Assembly: GCA_028554755.1 (NCBI GenBank)
Contig: JAPTOF010000024.1
Span: 4,216,001 to 4,280,000, forward strand
DNA from: Cordia subcordata
Taxonomy: Eukaryota; Streptophyta; Magnoliopsida; Boraginales; Cordiaceae
Direction: 5' to 3'
DNA length: 64,000 bases
In this document: piece after piece, positions 1-11,842 of the stretch
Numbering within the stretch: the stretch's first letter is position 1
Layout of the letters: the number at the start of each line of letters is the position of its first letter
Program-made: the position numbers and the translations under genes
Notes under the pieces: model-generated
The model's database searches: none
Seen by the model: only the letters and a program-made list of their open reading frames with translations
Told to the model about the DNA's origin: nothing

Positions 1-273
1 CCTGTTGCAAAAGAAATTTTAGCTATTGTCAACAGTGTTTTGAAATTCCAAGATGATCTTTTGAATAAAAAGTTTTTGATCAAAACTGATTGCAAATCTG
101 CAAAATTCATGTTCAATAAAGATTTTAAACATGATGTTTCGAAATATATGTTCGCAAGATGGCAAACATATTTAGCCCCTTTTGAATTTGAAATCAAACA
201 TATTCAGGGAAAGCATAATACTTTGCCTGATTTTTTATCTCGTGAATATATTCAGGGGGATGCAACCTCCTGA
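1..273 (+). pseudogene. C-terminal end of component A RNase H (partial, enters from left edge)
   Basis: The reading frame is open from base 1 to the TGA at 271-273 and encodes the last 90 residues of the component A polyprotein. It contains the RNase H segment with KTDCKSAKF and the C-terminal HIQGKHNTLPDFLSREY typical of caulimovirid and gypsy-type RNase H, which removes RNA from the RNA/DNA hybrid during reverse transcription. It is nearly identical to 33477-33746 and 50025-50294. The polymerase domains lie off the window to the left, so completeness cannot be judged. ORF4 starts 14 nt before this stop, as in the other A copies. Confidence 0.9.
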
Positions 274-1098
274 TGAGGGTTTTCAAGGCCGTGGGAAATA
301 TGCCCATGGTGGTGGATCATCAAGAGGCCGTGGCAAATATGGTCATGGCAAAGGTAAAGGGAGAAATAATGCTCCTGATTATTTCTATGCAAATAAAGCA
401 GTAGAAATTGCTTCTGAAGAGGCTGAAGTGTGTAAAAATATATTGCGTGCTCAGAAGTTTGATATTAAACTTCCCCATCCCAGTTCACCAATATATTCAG
501 AAACAATAAAGTTTCTTGAAGAACTGGAGAAAAAAGCAGAAGAAAGAAATATAAGTTCTTTCGCTTTAGCTCTAAATACTATAGAGCAAGATGAATCTGT
601 GCAATATACACAGAATGCAGGAGAGGAAATAATCCTCTATTTATCACAGAAGGATCTAATAGATCAACAGGATCCATGGTTGCTGATGTCCAAATATTTG
701 GATGATTTCTCATTTCCAGCACAGTCTTACAAGACGAGACACCACTATGAGAAAATTCTCATGGAGACGCAATCTGCAGATTTTGAACACTTCAAAAAGA
801 GTGGAAAGGCAGATATGATGTCAAAAGATATTGCTTATAGCAAGATCTATGTGAAGACTCTTATCAATGCAGAGCAGTGGGGACTTTCAACACATAAACT
901 GAAGTCCTATGTGATAACAACACAACAAGGTCCCATACTATATTCTTATTGGGATTATGTTGAAGGTTTCTCAAAAGTATTTTATTTTGAGAATGACCAG
1001 CATAAACACTTATGGTTCGTGAAAATAGCTGGTACTGTCCTGAATAAGGATATTCCATCATGGTTTATAATATGGTGGAATTATTTTGGTCCAAATTC
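260..1098 (+). pseudogene. Component A ORF4, 3'-truncated
   Basis: The start is chosen at ATG 260 (MQPPDEGFQGRG), which overlaps the RNase H stop; the longer frame starting at 182 only reads the polymerase in another frame. The product begins with a Gly/Arg/Lys/His-rich segment (RGKYGHGKGKGR), then the conserved core with SYWDYVEGF, FYFENDQHKH and WFIIWWNYFGP. Homology to the other ORF4 copies stops near 1098, where component B leader begins; the frame then runs by chance to 1189. About 280 of roughly 505 codons remain. ORF4 occupies the place of the caulimovirid translational transactivator, but I cannot confirm that function from sequence. Confidence 0.85.
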
Positions 1099-1505
1099 CA
1101 CCATATTATTTGTGTTTTTCCATCACACAAATAGTAGTCCGTGTACAATAGAGAGAAATATAGAGATAGAAAGAAAAAATTGTAAATAATATTTTCAATA
1201 AAATTTTGATATTTTGAAAATATTTTTGTTGTTCATGATCTGCCCTAATATGGGGTAGAGATCAAGATGGATTATGGTAATATCAACATACCATAATAGC
1301 TTGTCTTAGGCTATACTACTCAGACCTTGAGGATAACTCTCAAATACTCCGCTGTCATGATTATTTCTTGAGAGTAGGATATATTTCTTGATAACAGCAA
1401 GATCTTAGCAAGCCTTGTATATGTGCATCTCAATGGAATTGTTGCCCAGTTGCCGTTGTTGTTGTTGTTGAAAGGCGTTTGAAGGGCTGAAAGGTTCCAA
1501 CAGAG
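1099..1505 (+). repeat. Component B leader fragment
   Basis: From about 1190 the sequence matches the B leader seen at 22532-22830 and 52740-53040 (CTGCCCTAATATGGGGTAG, the CTCCGCTGTCATGATT loop, the GTTGCCGTTGTTGTTG tract). It stops at about 1503 (GGTTCCAACAGAG), before the PBS. Bases 1099-1190 resemble promoter-proximal leader but are diverged. No gene here; open frames on the minus strand are incidental. Confidence 0.75.
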
Positions 1506-1892
1506 AAAAATGAAAAAATAATCTGCAGAAAAATAGATATTTGCAGCAGTTGAAGAATTTTGAAAATAAAAAATGTTCAATAGTTCAATTGTTCAGTTGC
1601 ATGAAGAACAATGAGAAGAGAACATGAAGATGAGAATCAGTAATGAAGGCTGATAAAAGAAAATGCAAAGTTGTTCAAATATAGAACAAAGAAGATCTGA
1701 AGATTTGAAGGTGGTAGCATATGTACTACTACAAAAAGAAAAAAGATTCAGTTGAGTTCTGAAATATACCAGAAAAGAAGTGAAAAAATATTTCCAATGA
1801 CGATCATTCAAGAATAATGAAGATGAGTGATTGTTGAGGAAGATGATGAACAGAAGCAACTATTATTGTTGTTGACAAGTTGTTGACAGAAT
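1506..1892 (+). repeat. Component B 3'-region fragment, divergent
   Basis: Matches the B region just upstream of its promoter (compare 51900-52230): AAAATAATCTGCAGAAAAA, the AGAACAA/GAAGATTTG stretch, GTTGAGGAAGATGATGAACAG and TTGTTGTTGACAAGTTG. It is more diverged than other copies and ends at about 1890, where minus-strand polymerase begins. No coding region supported. Confidence 0.65.
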
Positions 1893-2761
1893 ATAGCTGA
1901 TTTGGATTCTCTGATTAATCCTTTTTGTAGAAACATATTTATTTCTTCTCTACATCTAACCTGTTCTTGTTCATTCATTTGAGCAGGTCTTGATTTTGTT
2001 GTTATCATTCTTTCATCAAAATCATCTACATATGGTAGACTAACAATTTGTTTTTTCCTATCCCAAAATGCATTAGGATGATCAGCACAAATTTCTGCTG
2101 AAAATTGATTTATTAACAACTTTATACGTTGTTGAAGTTGAGGATTTTGTAATTTCTCATTTATTGTTAATGAGTTAATTTCTTGATTAAGAAAATTCAA
2201 TTGGTTATTTTTAGCTTTTATTAACTCAACCATTTCATTAAGTACCCTAGTTATGGGGTCTTTTATGAATTCAAATTGAATTATATTTCCTTCAAAATTA
2301 CCTATTATTCCATTAACAGTAATTTCTTTTATTGGAAATATTTTATTAAGGAATGGTGTTCCTAATATAATTTGATTTGTCATATTCCTAACTAATACAA
2401 AACTATTAGGAATACATTGTTTATTAACACAAATATAAGCTTTAGATAACTTATATAAAATATCCATTTTATTACCACTAGCACTTGATAATGTATGTGT
2501 GGTTTTTTCAAAATATTTTGTAGGAATTAATCCTTCATGGATACAATTTAAATCTGCGCCATTATCTATTAACGCAATTAATTCTTTTTTGTATTCTCCT
2601 TGTATCAAGAGATCAATTTTGACTAACCATTTTTTAGATGTGATATATTCCATCTTTCCTAAAAATGGTTCTAATTCTTGATTAGTACTGGATTCAGGAA
2701 TTTCTTCAATTTTATTTTTCCCCTTATCCATTTTATCTAATCTTTTATTAATTTCAATATT
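1893..2761 (-). pseudogene. Component A protease and N-terminal RT fragment
   Basis: Minus-strand polyprotein segment. It reads from the coiled region before the protease (MDKGKNKIEE, near 2731), through an aspartic protease, to the start of the RT finger region (CREEINMFLQKGLIRESKSA), ending abruptly at 1893 where B sequence begins. In the protease the expected catalytic Asp-Ser-Gly is Asp-Asn-Gly (codon AAT at 2561-2563), whereas the two other A copies keep DSG. The rest of RT and RNase H is absent from this unit. A frame break lies near 2732-2765. This is a non-functional remnant. Confidence 0.85.
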
Positions 2762-4900
2762 ATCCTAAGTTAATTTTTTAACTTCAGTTTTCAAATTATT
2801 AACCTCATCTTTCAAATCCTGTATTGTAGTTACAGATGTAATAGAGGATTTTATATTTTGTTTTTCCTCAATCCTTTTTCTTACTTCTGATAAAGTATAA
2901 GGAATGAATTTTTCTTCATCTTGGACTGTTAATTCTTCAGGTTCCTTCAATTTCCCTAAAGATTCCAAGATTTTATTACGAATTTCAGAATCTTTTATTG
3001 TTCTGAGTAATTCAATTATATTATCACTAGTTAAAACATTCAGTTCCATATTTCTGAATTGTGATAATAATTGATAAAAATCATCTTTTTCTTCTTTTTG
3101 TATGGTATTCATACAATTATCACAAGGTTTATATTCCTCTTCTGAACTATCTCTATCAGATTCTTCTGATAAATATTTCAAATTATCCTCAGAGCTAGAT
3201 TCCTCTGAGTAATTAAGATCTTTTTGATCTTCTTGTTCAGATTCAGAATTAAGCATTAGATTCATAAGATTTTCTTTCAAATCTTCATCCATTTTTAATG
3301 CTTTTATTTTCTTTTTTATTTTGCAGTCAGGAGCAATATGACCTATTCTGCCGCATTTATAACAAACAGGAGGTTTAGATTTTGATCTAATTCTCTTATA
3401 TCCCTATTGTTTTTTTTATATTTTTTCTTATTTTCTTTCTTTCTGTTCTAGCAGCTATTTTTTTCTGATAGACTGGAGAATTGTATTTCTGAATATTAGA
3501 AAACCTAGTATATTTCTTAGGTTTACTAGATTGACCTACTTCAATCCCAAATTGTTCACAGAATTGTCCTAATTGAGACTTCTCTATTAATTTTTGTTTT
3601 TTAATTTGTTGATTTAACTTAATTTCATTACATAAAGCTAAACCTTCTTGCATGCATTTTCCTATTATCATGCCATATGTTAAACTATCATAATCAATAG
3701 GTGAGATACCTATTATAAGAGTTTTCTTTACTCTTTCAGCAAATAAATGTGGAAGACCATCTATAAATTTAGACTTCCAATGTGCTTGATTAGCATCTGG
3801 TAATTCCATTACTCTGCTAAGGAATACATCCTTATACCACCTAAATGAGGTAAGAGTAGGACACTTGAGATTCAAGATTAGAGATCTTATATTCTCTGCA
3901 TTTGTTGTGAATCTTCCTGTAAAATGTTCACAAATATTTATTGTTAAAGTATAAATGACTTCTGTTTAATTATATTATTTTCTGTTCTTGTAGTATTCAA
4001 GACAGTTTGTCGTTGGGTTTCATTGAGATAATTTTCCCACCAACCTTTAAGCTGGCCTGTAAACCCTGCTATTATCATTAAAGCAATACTTTTATCTGTA
4101 TTATTGTGTTGCCTACATATTGTAGCATACATCATCATCCTATGGATGGTATTATAAATTTGTTGATTTGAGTGACCATCTATATTCCACTCATATATTG
4201 TCTTACCATTATAGTAAGTTTGTTCATTAGGTAATTCCTCAAATAAAACATCTTGAGGTGTCGGTCTTGGATAGTAATATTTTTTCTGGACCGGTTTATC
4301 AGCAAATTTATTATTACTCTTTATTCTATTAAGAGTTTCATTAACAATTTCTTGCTGATGTATATTATCAACTAAATCTGGAACTTCTTCTTTAGTTATA
4401 ACATTTAATTTAAATGTCTTAAACTTATTATCAAGAAGTTTCTCAAATTCTGATACTTGACTTAATTTAAAATTTTTTATTTCTAGAGGAGGTTGAATTG
4501 GATGACTTTTAAATCTTGAAGTTTCTCCAATATTAATCTCCTTATTATTACTTTTCTGTAATTTTCCAAGAGAATTTTTTAAATCTATAATAAGTTCATA
4601 ATTTTTTAATAACCTATTATTGAGAAATAATATTTGTTCTCCTAAGGCTACTAAATACAGATTAGTAAAATTAATTTGTTTCACCACATCATTTATATTT
4701 TTTGTTGTGGTTGGAAGAGTTTCATTTTCTTGCAGATTAAAGAAAGCATTAGCGTATAACTTCATTCTTTCTTTATCCATTATTATTGATTGATGTGTTG
4801 GAGGATAAATATATTCAACTTGTTCTCCATTTTTCAATTTCCAATATTTTTCTAAGGCATTTATATGATTACCTAGATAAGTTTCTAAAAACCATGGAAT
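2762..4900 (-). pseudogene. Component A capsid region, frameshifted and 5'-truncated
   Basis: Minus-strand capsid part of the polyprotein. In protein order (high to low coordinate) it holds the region around EQVEYIYPPTHQ, the capsid core with WWENYLNETQRQ and ELPDANQAHWKSKF, a basic stretch, the CCHC knuckle CYKCGRIGHIAPDC at about 3317-3358, and the acidic tail rich in Glu/Ser (SEESSSEDNLKYLSEES). The knuckle binds nucleic acid in caulimovirid capsids. Breaks: a frame change near 3940, another near 3400-3412 in a run of Ts, and loss of the first capsid residues at 4900, where the sequence passes directly into B leader read in the opposite direction. Confidence 0.85.
3317..3358 (-). other. 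Capsid CCHC zinc knuckle
   Basis: Reads CYKCGRIGHIAPDC on the minus strand, spacing CX2CX4HX4C, all four ligands present. The equivalent sites are 31086-31127 and 47638-47679 in the other A copies. The frame just upstream is broken. Confidence 0.85.
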
Positions 4901-5323
4901 AAAATTTTGATATTTTTGAAAATATTTTGTTCATGATCCGCCCTAATATGGGATAGAGATCAAGATGGATTATGGTAATATCAACATACCATAATAGTAT
5001 GTCTTAGGCTATACTACTCAGACCTTGAGGATAACTCTCAAATACTCCGCTGTCATGATTATTTCTTGAGAGTAGGATATATTTCTTGATAACAGCAAGA
5101 TCTTAGCAAGCCTTGTATATGTACATCTCAATGGAATTGTTGCCCAGTTGCCGTTGTTGTTTTGTTGAAAGGCGTTTGAAGGGCTGAAAGGTTCCAACAG
5201 AGATATATCTATATATGGCTGTAAGTTCCTTTGATCTAGTCTTGTTATGTCGAAATATCGCCTAAGCTTAAGGACTGGTCTATGTCCGCGGCTGTTTGTT
5301 ATTTGCGGCTTATCACCTGGGCC
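4901..5323 (+). repeat. Component B leader, duplicated unit 1
   Basis: Plus-strand B leader from TTTTGAAAATATTTTG to TCACCTGGGCC, immediately followed by A capsid sequence instead of the PBS. It holds the loop CTCAAATACTCCGCTGTCATG with a perfect stem ACTCTCAA/TTGAGAGT around it. No protein-coding gene. Confidence 0.8.
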
Positions 5324-6158
5324 CCTGCTATTATCATTAAAGCAATACTTTTATCTGTATTATTGTGTTATCTACATATTGTAGCATACATCATCATCCT
5401 ATGGATGGTATTATAAATTTGTTGATTTGAGTGACCATCTATATTCCACTCATATATTGTCTTACCATTATAGTAAGTTTGTTCATTAGGTAATTCCTCA
5501 AATAAAACATCTTGAGGTGTCGGTCTTGGATAGTAATATTTTTTCTGGACCGGTTTATCAGCAAATTTATTATTACTCTTTATTCTATTAAGAGTTTCAT
5601 TAACAATTTCTTGCTGATGTATATTATCAACTAAATCTGGAACTTCTTCTTTAGTTATAACATTTAATTTAAATGTCTTAAACTTATTATCAAGAAGTTT
5701 CTCAAATTCTGATAATTGACTTAATTTAAAATTTTTTATTTCTAGAGGAGGTTGAATTGGATGACTTTTAAATCTTGAAGTTTCTCCAATATTAATCTCC
5801 TTATTATTACTTTTCTGTAATTTTCCAAGAGAATTTTTTAAATCTATAATAAGTTCATAATTTTTTAATAACCTATTATTGAGAAATAATATTTGTTCTC
5901 CTAAGGCTACTAAATACAGATTAGTAAAATTAATTTGTTTCACCACATCATTTATATTTTTTGTTGTGGTTGGAAGAGTTTCATTTTCTTGCAGATTAAA
6001 GAAAGCATTAGCGTATAACTTCATTCTTTCTTTATCCATTATTATTGATTGATGTGTTGGAGGATAAATATATTCAACTTGTTCTCCATTTTTCAATTTC
6101 CAATATTTTTCTAAGGCATTTATATGATTACCTAGATAAGTTTCTAAAACCATGGAAT
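5324..6158 (-). pseudogene. Component A capsid fragment, duplicated unit 2
   Basis: Minus-strand capsid interior, open from about 6155 down past 5368, covering the segment from LETYLGNHINALEKYW to HRMMMYATICR. It has neither the capsid start nor the core and knuckle. The apparent N-terminus extending into 6192 is B leader read in frame by chance. Differs from unit 1 by one visible residue (SQLSEFE against SQVSEFE). A fragment with no expected function. Confidence 0.8.
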
Positions 6159-6581
6159 AAAATTTTGATATTTTTGAAAATATTTTGTTCATGATCCGCC
6201 CTAATATGGGATAGAGATCAAGATGGATTATGGTAATATCAACATACCATAATAGTATGTCTTAGGCTATACTACTCAGACCTTGAGGATAACTCTCAAA
6301 TACTCCGCTGTCATGATTATTTCTTGAGAGTAGGATATATTTCTTGATAACAGCAAGATCTTAGCAAGCCTTGTATATGTACATCTCAATGGAATTGTTG
6401 CCCAGTTGCCGTTGTTGTTTTGTTGAAAGGCGTTTGAAGGGCTGAAAGGTTCCAACAGAGATATATCTATATATGGCTGTAAGTTCCTTTGATCTAGTCT
6501 TGTTATGTCGAAATATCGCCTAAGCTTAAGGACTGGTCTATGTCCGCGGCTGTTTGTTATTTGCGGCTTATCACCTGGGCC
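6159..6581 (+). repeat. Component B leader, duplicated unit 2
   Basis: Second near-identical copy of the 4901-5323 leader. It again ends at CACCTGGGCC and joins A capsid sequence at the identical base, as expected for a head-to-tail duplication. Confidence 0.8.
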
Positions 6582-7601
6582 CCTGCTATTATCATTAAAG
6601 CAATACTTTTATCTGTATTATTGTGTTATCTACATATTGTAGCATACATCATCATCCTATGGATGGTATTATAAATTTGTTGATCTGAGTGACCATCTAT
6701 ATTCCACTCATATATTGTCTTACCATTATAGTAAGTTTGTTCATTAGGTAATTCCTCAAATAAAACATCTTGAGGTGTCGGTCTTGGATAGTAATATTTT
6801 TTCTGGACTGGTTTATCAGCAAATTTGTTATTACTCTTTATTCTATTAAGAGTTTCATTAACAATTTCTTGCTGATGTATATTATCAACTAAATCTGGAA
6901 CTTCTTCTTTAGTTATAACATTTAATTTAAATGTCTTAAACTTATTATCAAGAAGTTTCTCAAATTCTGATACTTGACTTAATTTAAAATTTTTTATTTC
7001 TGGAGGAGGTTGAATTGGATGACTTTTAAATCTTGAAGTTTCTCCAATATTAATCTCCTTATTATTACTTTTCTGTAATTTTTCCAGAGAATTTTTTAAA
7101 TCTATAATAAGTTCATAATTTTTTAATAACCTATTATTGAGAAATAATATTTGTTCTCCTAAGGCTACTAAATACAGATTAGTAAAATTATTTTGTTTCA
7201 CCACATCATTTATATTTTTTGTCATGGTTGGAAGAGTTTCATTTTCTTGCAGATTAAAGAAAGCATTAGCGTATAACTTCATTCTTTCTTTATCCATTAC
7301 TATTGATTGATGTGTTGGAGGATAAATTGATTCAACTTGTTCTCCATTTTTCAATTTCCAATATTTTTCTAAGGCATTTATATGATTACCTAGATAAGTT
7401 TCTAAAAACCATGGAATAAAATCTTTTATTTCATTTATATTTTCCAAATGGTTATAGAATTCATTTTGAAGTAATTTTCTTTCTGCTAAATTAATATTTT
7501 TAGCAAACCAATCTCTGAAAGGTTGATATATAGGTTTTGAAATTCAGCTTGTTTTTGTTTCTAGCTGAACTACGACTGAAATCAATCTTATTTTGATTCA
7601 T
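6582..7601 (-). pseudogene. Component A capsid N-terminal part
   Basis: Minus-strand capsid beginning at ATG 7601-7599 (MNQNKIDFS), the usual A polyprotein start, 2 nt after the MP stop. A long open stretch runs from 7447 to 6626 (ENINEIKDFIPWF to MMYATICR). Between 7601 and 7447 the frame is broken relative to 45915 onward, near 7540-7570. The segment ends at 6582, where it joins B leader, so the capsid core, knuckle, protease and RT are missing here. It is more diverged from the two duplicated fragments to its left than they are from each other. Confidence 0.8.
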
Positions 7602-7603
7602 GA

Positions 7604-8695
7604 TTAAATGGAAAGTTTAATTTCGACTCGATTATTTCTGGTCTAAAAGTATCTTCAGATTATTATAAACACTCGAGCAATATTATCTTCATTGATTTTA
7701 ATTTCCTGAACTTTATGTTGCAGGCTTTCAGATTCTGATTTAGAAGATGAACTCCCTACAGTATTGGGTAACTCAACTCTATAATCTATAGGAGAAATAT
7801 AAGAATGTATTGAACTAGTTCTAGAATATCTAGATTTTCCTAGTCCTGAACTTCCACCTATTTCAGATGTACTTTTCCTATTAAATTGTATTTGAATATC
7901 ACCAGTAGATGTTTGAATTGCATCCACCAAATTTTCATTTATTAATGGTGTTGCTGGAATTATCTTTTCAGCTAACCATGTTTCTGGAAAGTTTATTTCA
8001 TACCATCTTATAGATCTACGAGTTGTTATTTTAGATCTATTAAAATTAGTTTCAAATATTATAGTTTCTTGTTGATTTGTATTCATCAACTTACACTTTG
8101 GATTCAAAGTATATAAAGGTTTAAAATACACCCTATAACAGATACAAATAACTTCTGTACCTAGCAAATAATTATAACCATGCGTCTTTACATATAAAGT
8201 TAACGCATCAAGAATATTAATATCCGATAAAGATAATTGTAAATTCGGATAAGCATTAAAATATATAGGACCATGAGCTAAGCTGGTTTCCATTATACCC
8301 ATGATAGATTGACGCCAGTTCATATTACGAGCATCACGTAATATAGTCAAAAATGATTCAGGTAAACCAGATAATGTAAGAGGTTTAAAAGCTACCTGAA
8401 CAAGTCCAATATGTAAGAACTTATATTCTGATGTATATGCATCAATATCATCTTGACTAAGCAATTTGATGGTCAATTCCTCATTATGTATAGGAACAGA
8501 TTCTTCACAAGTTTTAACAATTTGCTTAAAACTTAATTTATCAAAAGTACCAAAGGAATATATCATCCTAGGTTCTATCTTAGGGATTATCCATTTATTT
8601 AACAATTCTAAATTCTTAGGAATATCATATTCTTCCTTCTTACTGTTTTTCACAGTATTCTGATTTTTCGCAAATATTGAAAGAATTGAAGACAT
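7604..8695 (-). pseudogene. Component A movement protein, nearly full length
   Basis: 30K-superfamily movement protein, which in caulimovirids enlarges plasmodesmata for cell-to-cell spread. Starts at ATG 8695 (MSSILSIFAKNQN), about 100 nt after the PBS. The conserved core is visible: KFLHIGLVQVAFKPLT (about residues 93-108), ARNMNWRQSIMG, GPIYFNAYPN and LTLYVKTHGYNY. The C-terminal third is Ser/Thr-rich. The frame is open for 346 codons but shifts near 7660-7680, so the last residues before the normal stop at 7604 are out of frame. Downstream capsid ATG is at 7601. Confidence 0.85.
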
Positions 8696-8793
8696 ACTCA
8701 GATTATTTGAGCAATCAAATGATGAATTGAGATAATACTGATTAACATAAAACTTGAGTTAATACTCATTACCATAGAGTATTGACTACAATG

Positions 8794-8806
8794 GCTCTGA
8801 TACCAA
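8794..8806 (-). promoter_or_regulatory. tRNA-Met primer binding site (A type)
   Basis: Reverse complement reads TGGTATCAGAGCC, complementary to the 3' end of plant initiator tRNA-Met, the primer for caulimovirid minus-strand DNA synthesis. Lies 98 nt before the movement protein ATG. Confidence 0.9.
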
Positions 8807-9115
8807 ACATAGGCCCAAGTGATAAAGAAGACCACACAAATAGTAGTCCGTCGACATGACTAAGTCCTTAAGTTTTAAGCTATATCTGAGATATGCAAAA
8901 GAAGATGGATCCCTGGTACATTACCTAATATATCATCAAACCCTAATCATGGAGTGAACAGAGAAGAAGGTCAAAACAACTGCCTACGCCTTCCCATGGC
9001 AACAAAACTGACCTGGGACACTCCTAGGATTCAATCATATATTTTGAACCAGAACTCCAGGCAATATCAAAGATATATCATAACCCTTAAGTTTAGAACA
9101 TATCAGCGGAAATAT
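8807..9115 (-). repeat. Component A leader fragment
   Basis: Minus-strand A leader matching 11430-11732, with small differences next to the PBS. It ends inside the conserved CATATCAGCGGAA loop at about 9113, where the (TAA)n tract begins. No gene. Confidence 0.8.
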
Positions 9116-9950
<835 letters not shown>

Positions 9951-10877
9951 ATTATCAATGCAGAGCAGTGGGGACTTTCAACACATAAACTGAAGTCCTA
10001 TGTGATATCAACACAACAAGGTCCCATACTATATTCTTATTGGGATTATGTTGAAGGTTTCTCAAAAGTATTCTATTTTGAGAATGACCAGCATAAACAT
10101 TCATGGTTCATGAAGATAGCTGGTGCTGTCCTTAATAAGGATATTCCATCATGGTTCATAATTTGGTGGAATTATTTTGGTCCAAATTCATCAATACTTC
10201 CAGAACCGTTCCAGGATCTTTATAAAAGATGGAAGGAAGTTTCGCCAAAGATGCAGCATTTTAATCAACAATCAATTGAAGGTACTGGAACAATGTATTT
10301 CTTTCTGGAATTCTCAATTCCTTGGATTGTCAGATGGATTCCAGAAGTCAGTCATGCAGATAAGCATGTTCCATGTTTGAAGAGAATATTCTTCACAAAA
10401 TTCTGGCAAAAGATGATACAGAAAGATCCAAAGACGAATCAATTATATTCCCAGGATCTTATCAAGGAGATTGAAGAAAAGCTTCAACAATATAAGAAAG
10501 AAGCTAAAGAAAAGCAGAAAGCAACAATTCAACCAAAATCATGGTTTGAACAGTTCGTGAATAAGTTGCAGAAGGAAAATCCATCCATATCTTTGCAGGA
10601 TATAATGTTGCAATATATGGATAATGTCAAAGAGGAGATGATACAATTCACTCAACAAAGTGATACATCTTCAGAAAAGTCCGAGAAGTCAATGGAGATT
10701 TCGCCCCAAGGCAGCAGATATTTCTGTCTTGCAGGACAATCACAAGATCCAGAGGAAGAAGAAAACTATTCCTTGGATGACGTGTTCGAATCAATGAAGG
10801 ACGCGTTGAAAGGTCCGCTTCAGATAAAGAAGAAGGGAGAATCGTCCCAAGATGTTCCTAAACTGGATAAAGTTTAG
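9951..10877 (+). pseudogene. Component A ORF4, 5'-truncated
   Basis: The frame is open from the microsatellite junction (INAEQWGLS) to the TAG at 10875-10877, about 308 codons. It has the complete conserved core: SYWDYVEGF, FYFENDQHKHSWF, WFIIWWNYFGP, FQDLYKRW, and an acidic C-terminal end (SQDPEEEENYSLDDVFESM). The N-terminal Gly/Arg-rich third (about 200 codons) was replaced by (TAA)n. It is the longest uninterrupted C-terminal ORF4 copy. It lies directly upstream of an A promoter, showing the natural order ORF4-promoter-leader-PBS-MP across the circular genome's junction. Confidence 0.85.
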
Positions 10878-11210
10878 GAAAAAAGGGAAAAGAATAGTGG
10901 TTATCATGATGTCAGTGGAGAAAGCGGTCGTGATAATTGCTTCAAGACAAAAGGAATCTGATGACTAGATAATGAGTCAAAAAAGATTTCACAAAAGTTT
11001 CTGTCGTATATGGACAGGTGTCCACTATTTATAAATTAGTGGAGATACTGTAGATAAACAGTAATTTACTTTTTACTGTTTGTAATTATGTTGTTTCCCG
11101 GATCTCAAATCTGTGAAGTCCGAGGAAAATTGTTTTGAACTTGTGTTTCAAATCCGAGGCTTCAATTGTCTATAAAAGCAACAACTCGGAAGCAGAAACA
11201 TAAGCCAAAA
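10878..11210 (+). promoter_or_regulatory. Component A promoter region
   Basis: Intergenic region after ORF4. TATA box TATAAAAG at 11171-11178, preceded by TCAATTGTC. The TATA box is enclosed by an inverted repeat TCCGAG (about 11154) / CTCGGA (11185-11190). Upstream are GTAATTTACTTTTTACTGTT and a GGATCT-AAAT block, both also found in the component B promoter (52480-52600). This would drive the genome-length transcript; transcription should start about 30 bp downstream. Confidence 0.8.
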
Positions 11211-11247
11211 TTTTAGATAGTTTTATTTTTGTAAATTTGAAAAAAGA

Positions 11248-11253
11248 AATAAA
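11248..11253 (+). terminator. AATAAA, candidate viral poly(A) signal
   Basis: AATAAA about 75 bp after the TATA box. Caulimovirid poly(A) signals lie shortly after the transcription start, so the transcript is terminally redundant. The same signal is at 35620-35625 in the other A promoter. Confidence 0.5.
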
Positions 11254-11732
11254 AGCTCAGAGTTTTCCCCAGGTACTTTCTTTTATTTTTATTTTGTCAT
11301 TTATTTTTATTTTTTATTTCATTTGAATTCTTGGCCTAATGACAGGCTAAGTTGTTGATGAATTGATATAATGCTGATATAACATAAGAGTTGTTTTAAG
11401 CCAATTATAGATGCAGTTGATAACCCTCAAATATTCCGCTGATATGTTCTAAACTTAAGGGTTATGATATATCTTTGATATTGCTTGGAGTTCTGGTTCG
11501 AAGTATATGATTACATCCTAGGAGTGTCCCAAGTCAGTTTTGCCGTTGCCATGGGAAGGCGTAGGCAGTTGTTTTGACCTTCTTCTCTGTTCACTCCATG
11601 ATTAGGGTTTGATGATATATTAGGTAATGTACCAGAGATCCATTCTTTTGCATATCTCAGATATAGCTTAAAACTTAAGGACTTAGCCATGTCCACGGAC
11701 TGTTATTTGCGGTCTTATCACCTGGGCCTATT

Positions 11733-11745
11733 TGGTATCAGAGCC
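11733..11745 (+). promoter_or_regulatory. tRNA-Met primer binding site (A type)
   Basis: TGGTATCAGAGCC, 13 nt complementary to initiator tRNA-Met, following CACCTGGGCCTATT. Minus-strand DNA synthesis would start here. Confidence 0.9.
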
Positions 11746-11842
11746 ATTGTAGTCAATACTCTTTGGTAATGAATATTAACTCAAGTTTTATGTTGATCAG
11801 TATTATCTCAATTCATCATTTGATTGCTCAATCAATCTGAGT

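Larger units (their letters stand above)
4065..6581. repeat. 1.26 kb tandem duplication: inverted A capsid plus B leader, two units
   Basis: Unit 1 spans 4065-5323 and unit 2 spans 5324-6581 (offset 1258-1259 bp at every landmark checked). Each unit is minus-strand A capsid (4065-4900; 5324-6158) followed by plus-strand B leader (4901-5323; 6159-6581). A third capsid segment (from 6582) follows and continues into intact upstream sequence. Units 1 and 2 are almost identical and share variants that the third segment lacks (VEYIYPP against VESIYPP), so the duplication is younger than the join. Confidence 0.85.
11211..11842 (+). other. Component A leader with short ORF and stem-loop
   Basis: About 630 nt untranslated leader. 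A stem ATAACCCT/AGGGTTAT (11420-11460) encloses a conserved loop containing CAAATATTCCGCTG and a 3-codon ORF ATG-TTC-TAA at 11444-11452. A second CTTAAG-based pairing brings 11450-11475 near 11660-11690. A short ORF just before a long hairpin is the arrangement used for ribosome shunting in several caulimovirids; shunting here is inferred. The leader end, from CTTAAGGACT to CACCTGGGCC, is shared with component B. Confidence 0.6.

Noticed and set aside
11511..11696. Minus-strand frame MDMAKSLSFKLYLRYAKE in the A leader
   Set aside because: Antisense to the leader hairpin region; present only because the leader is conserved.
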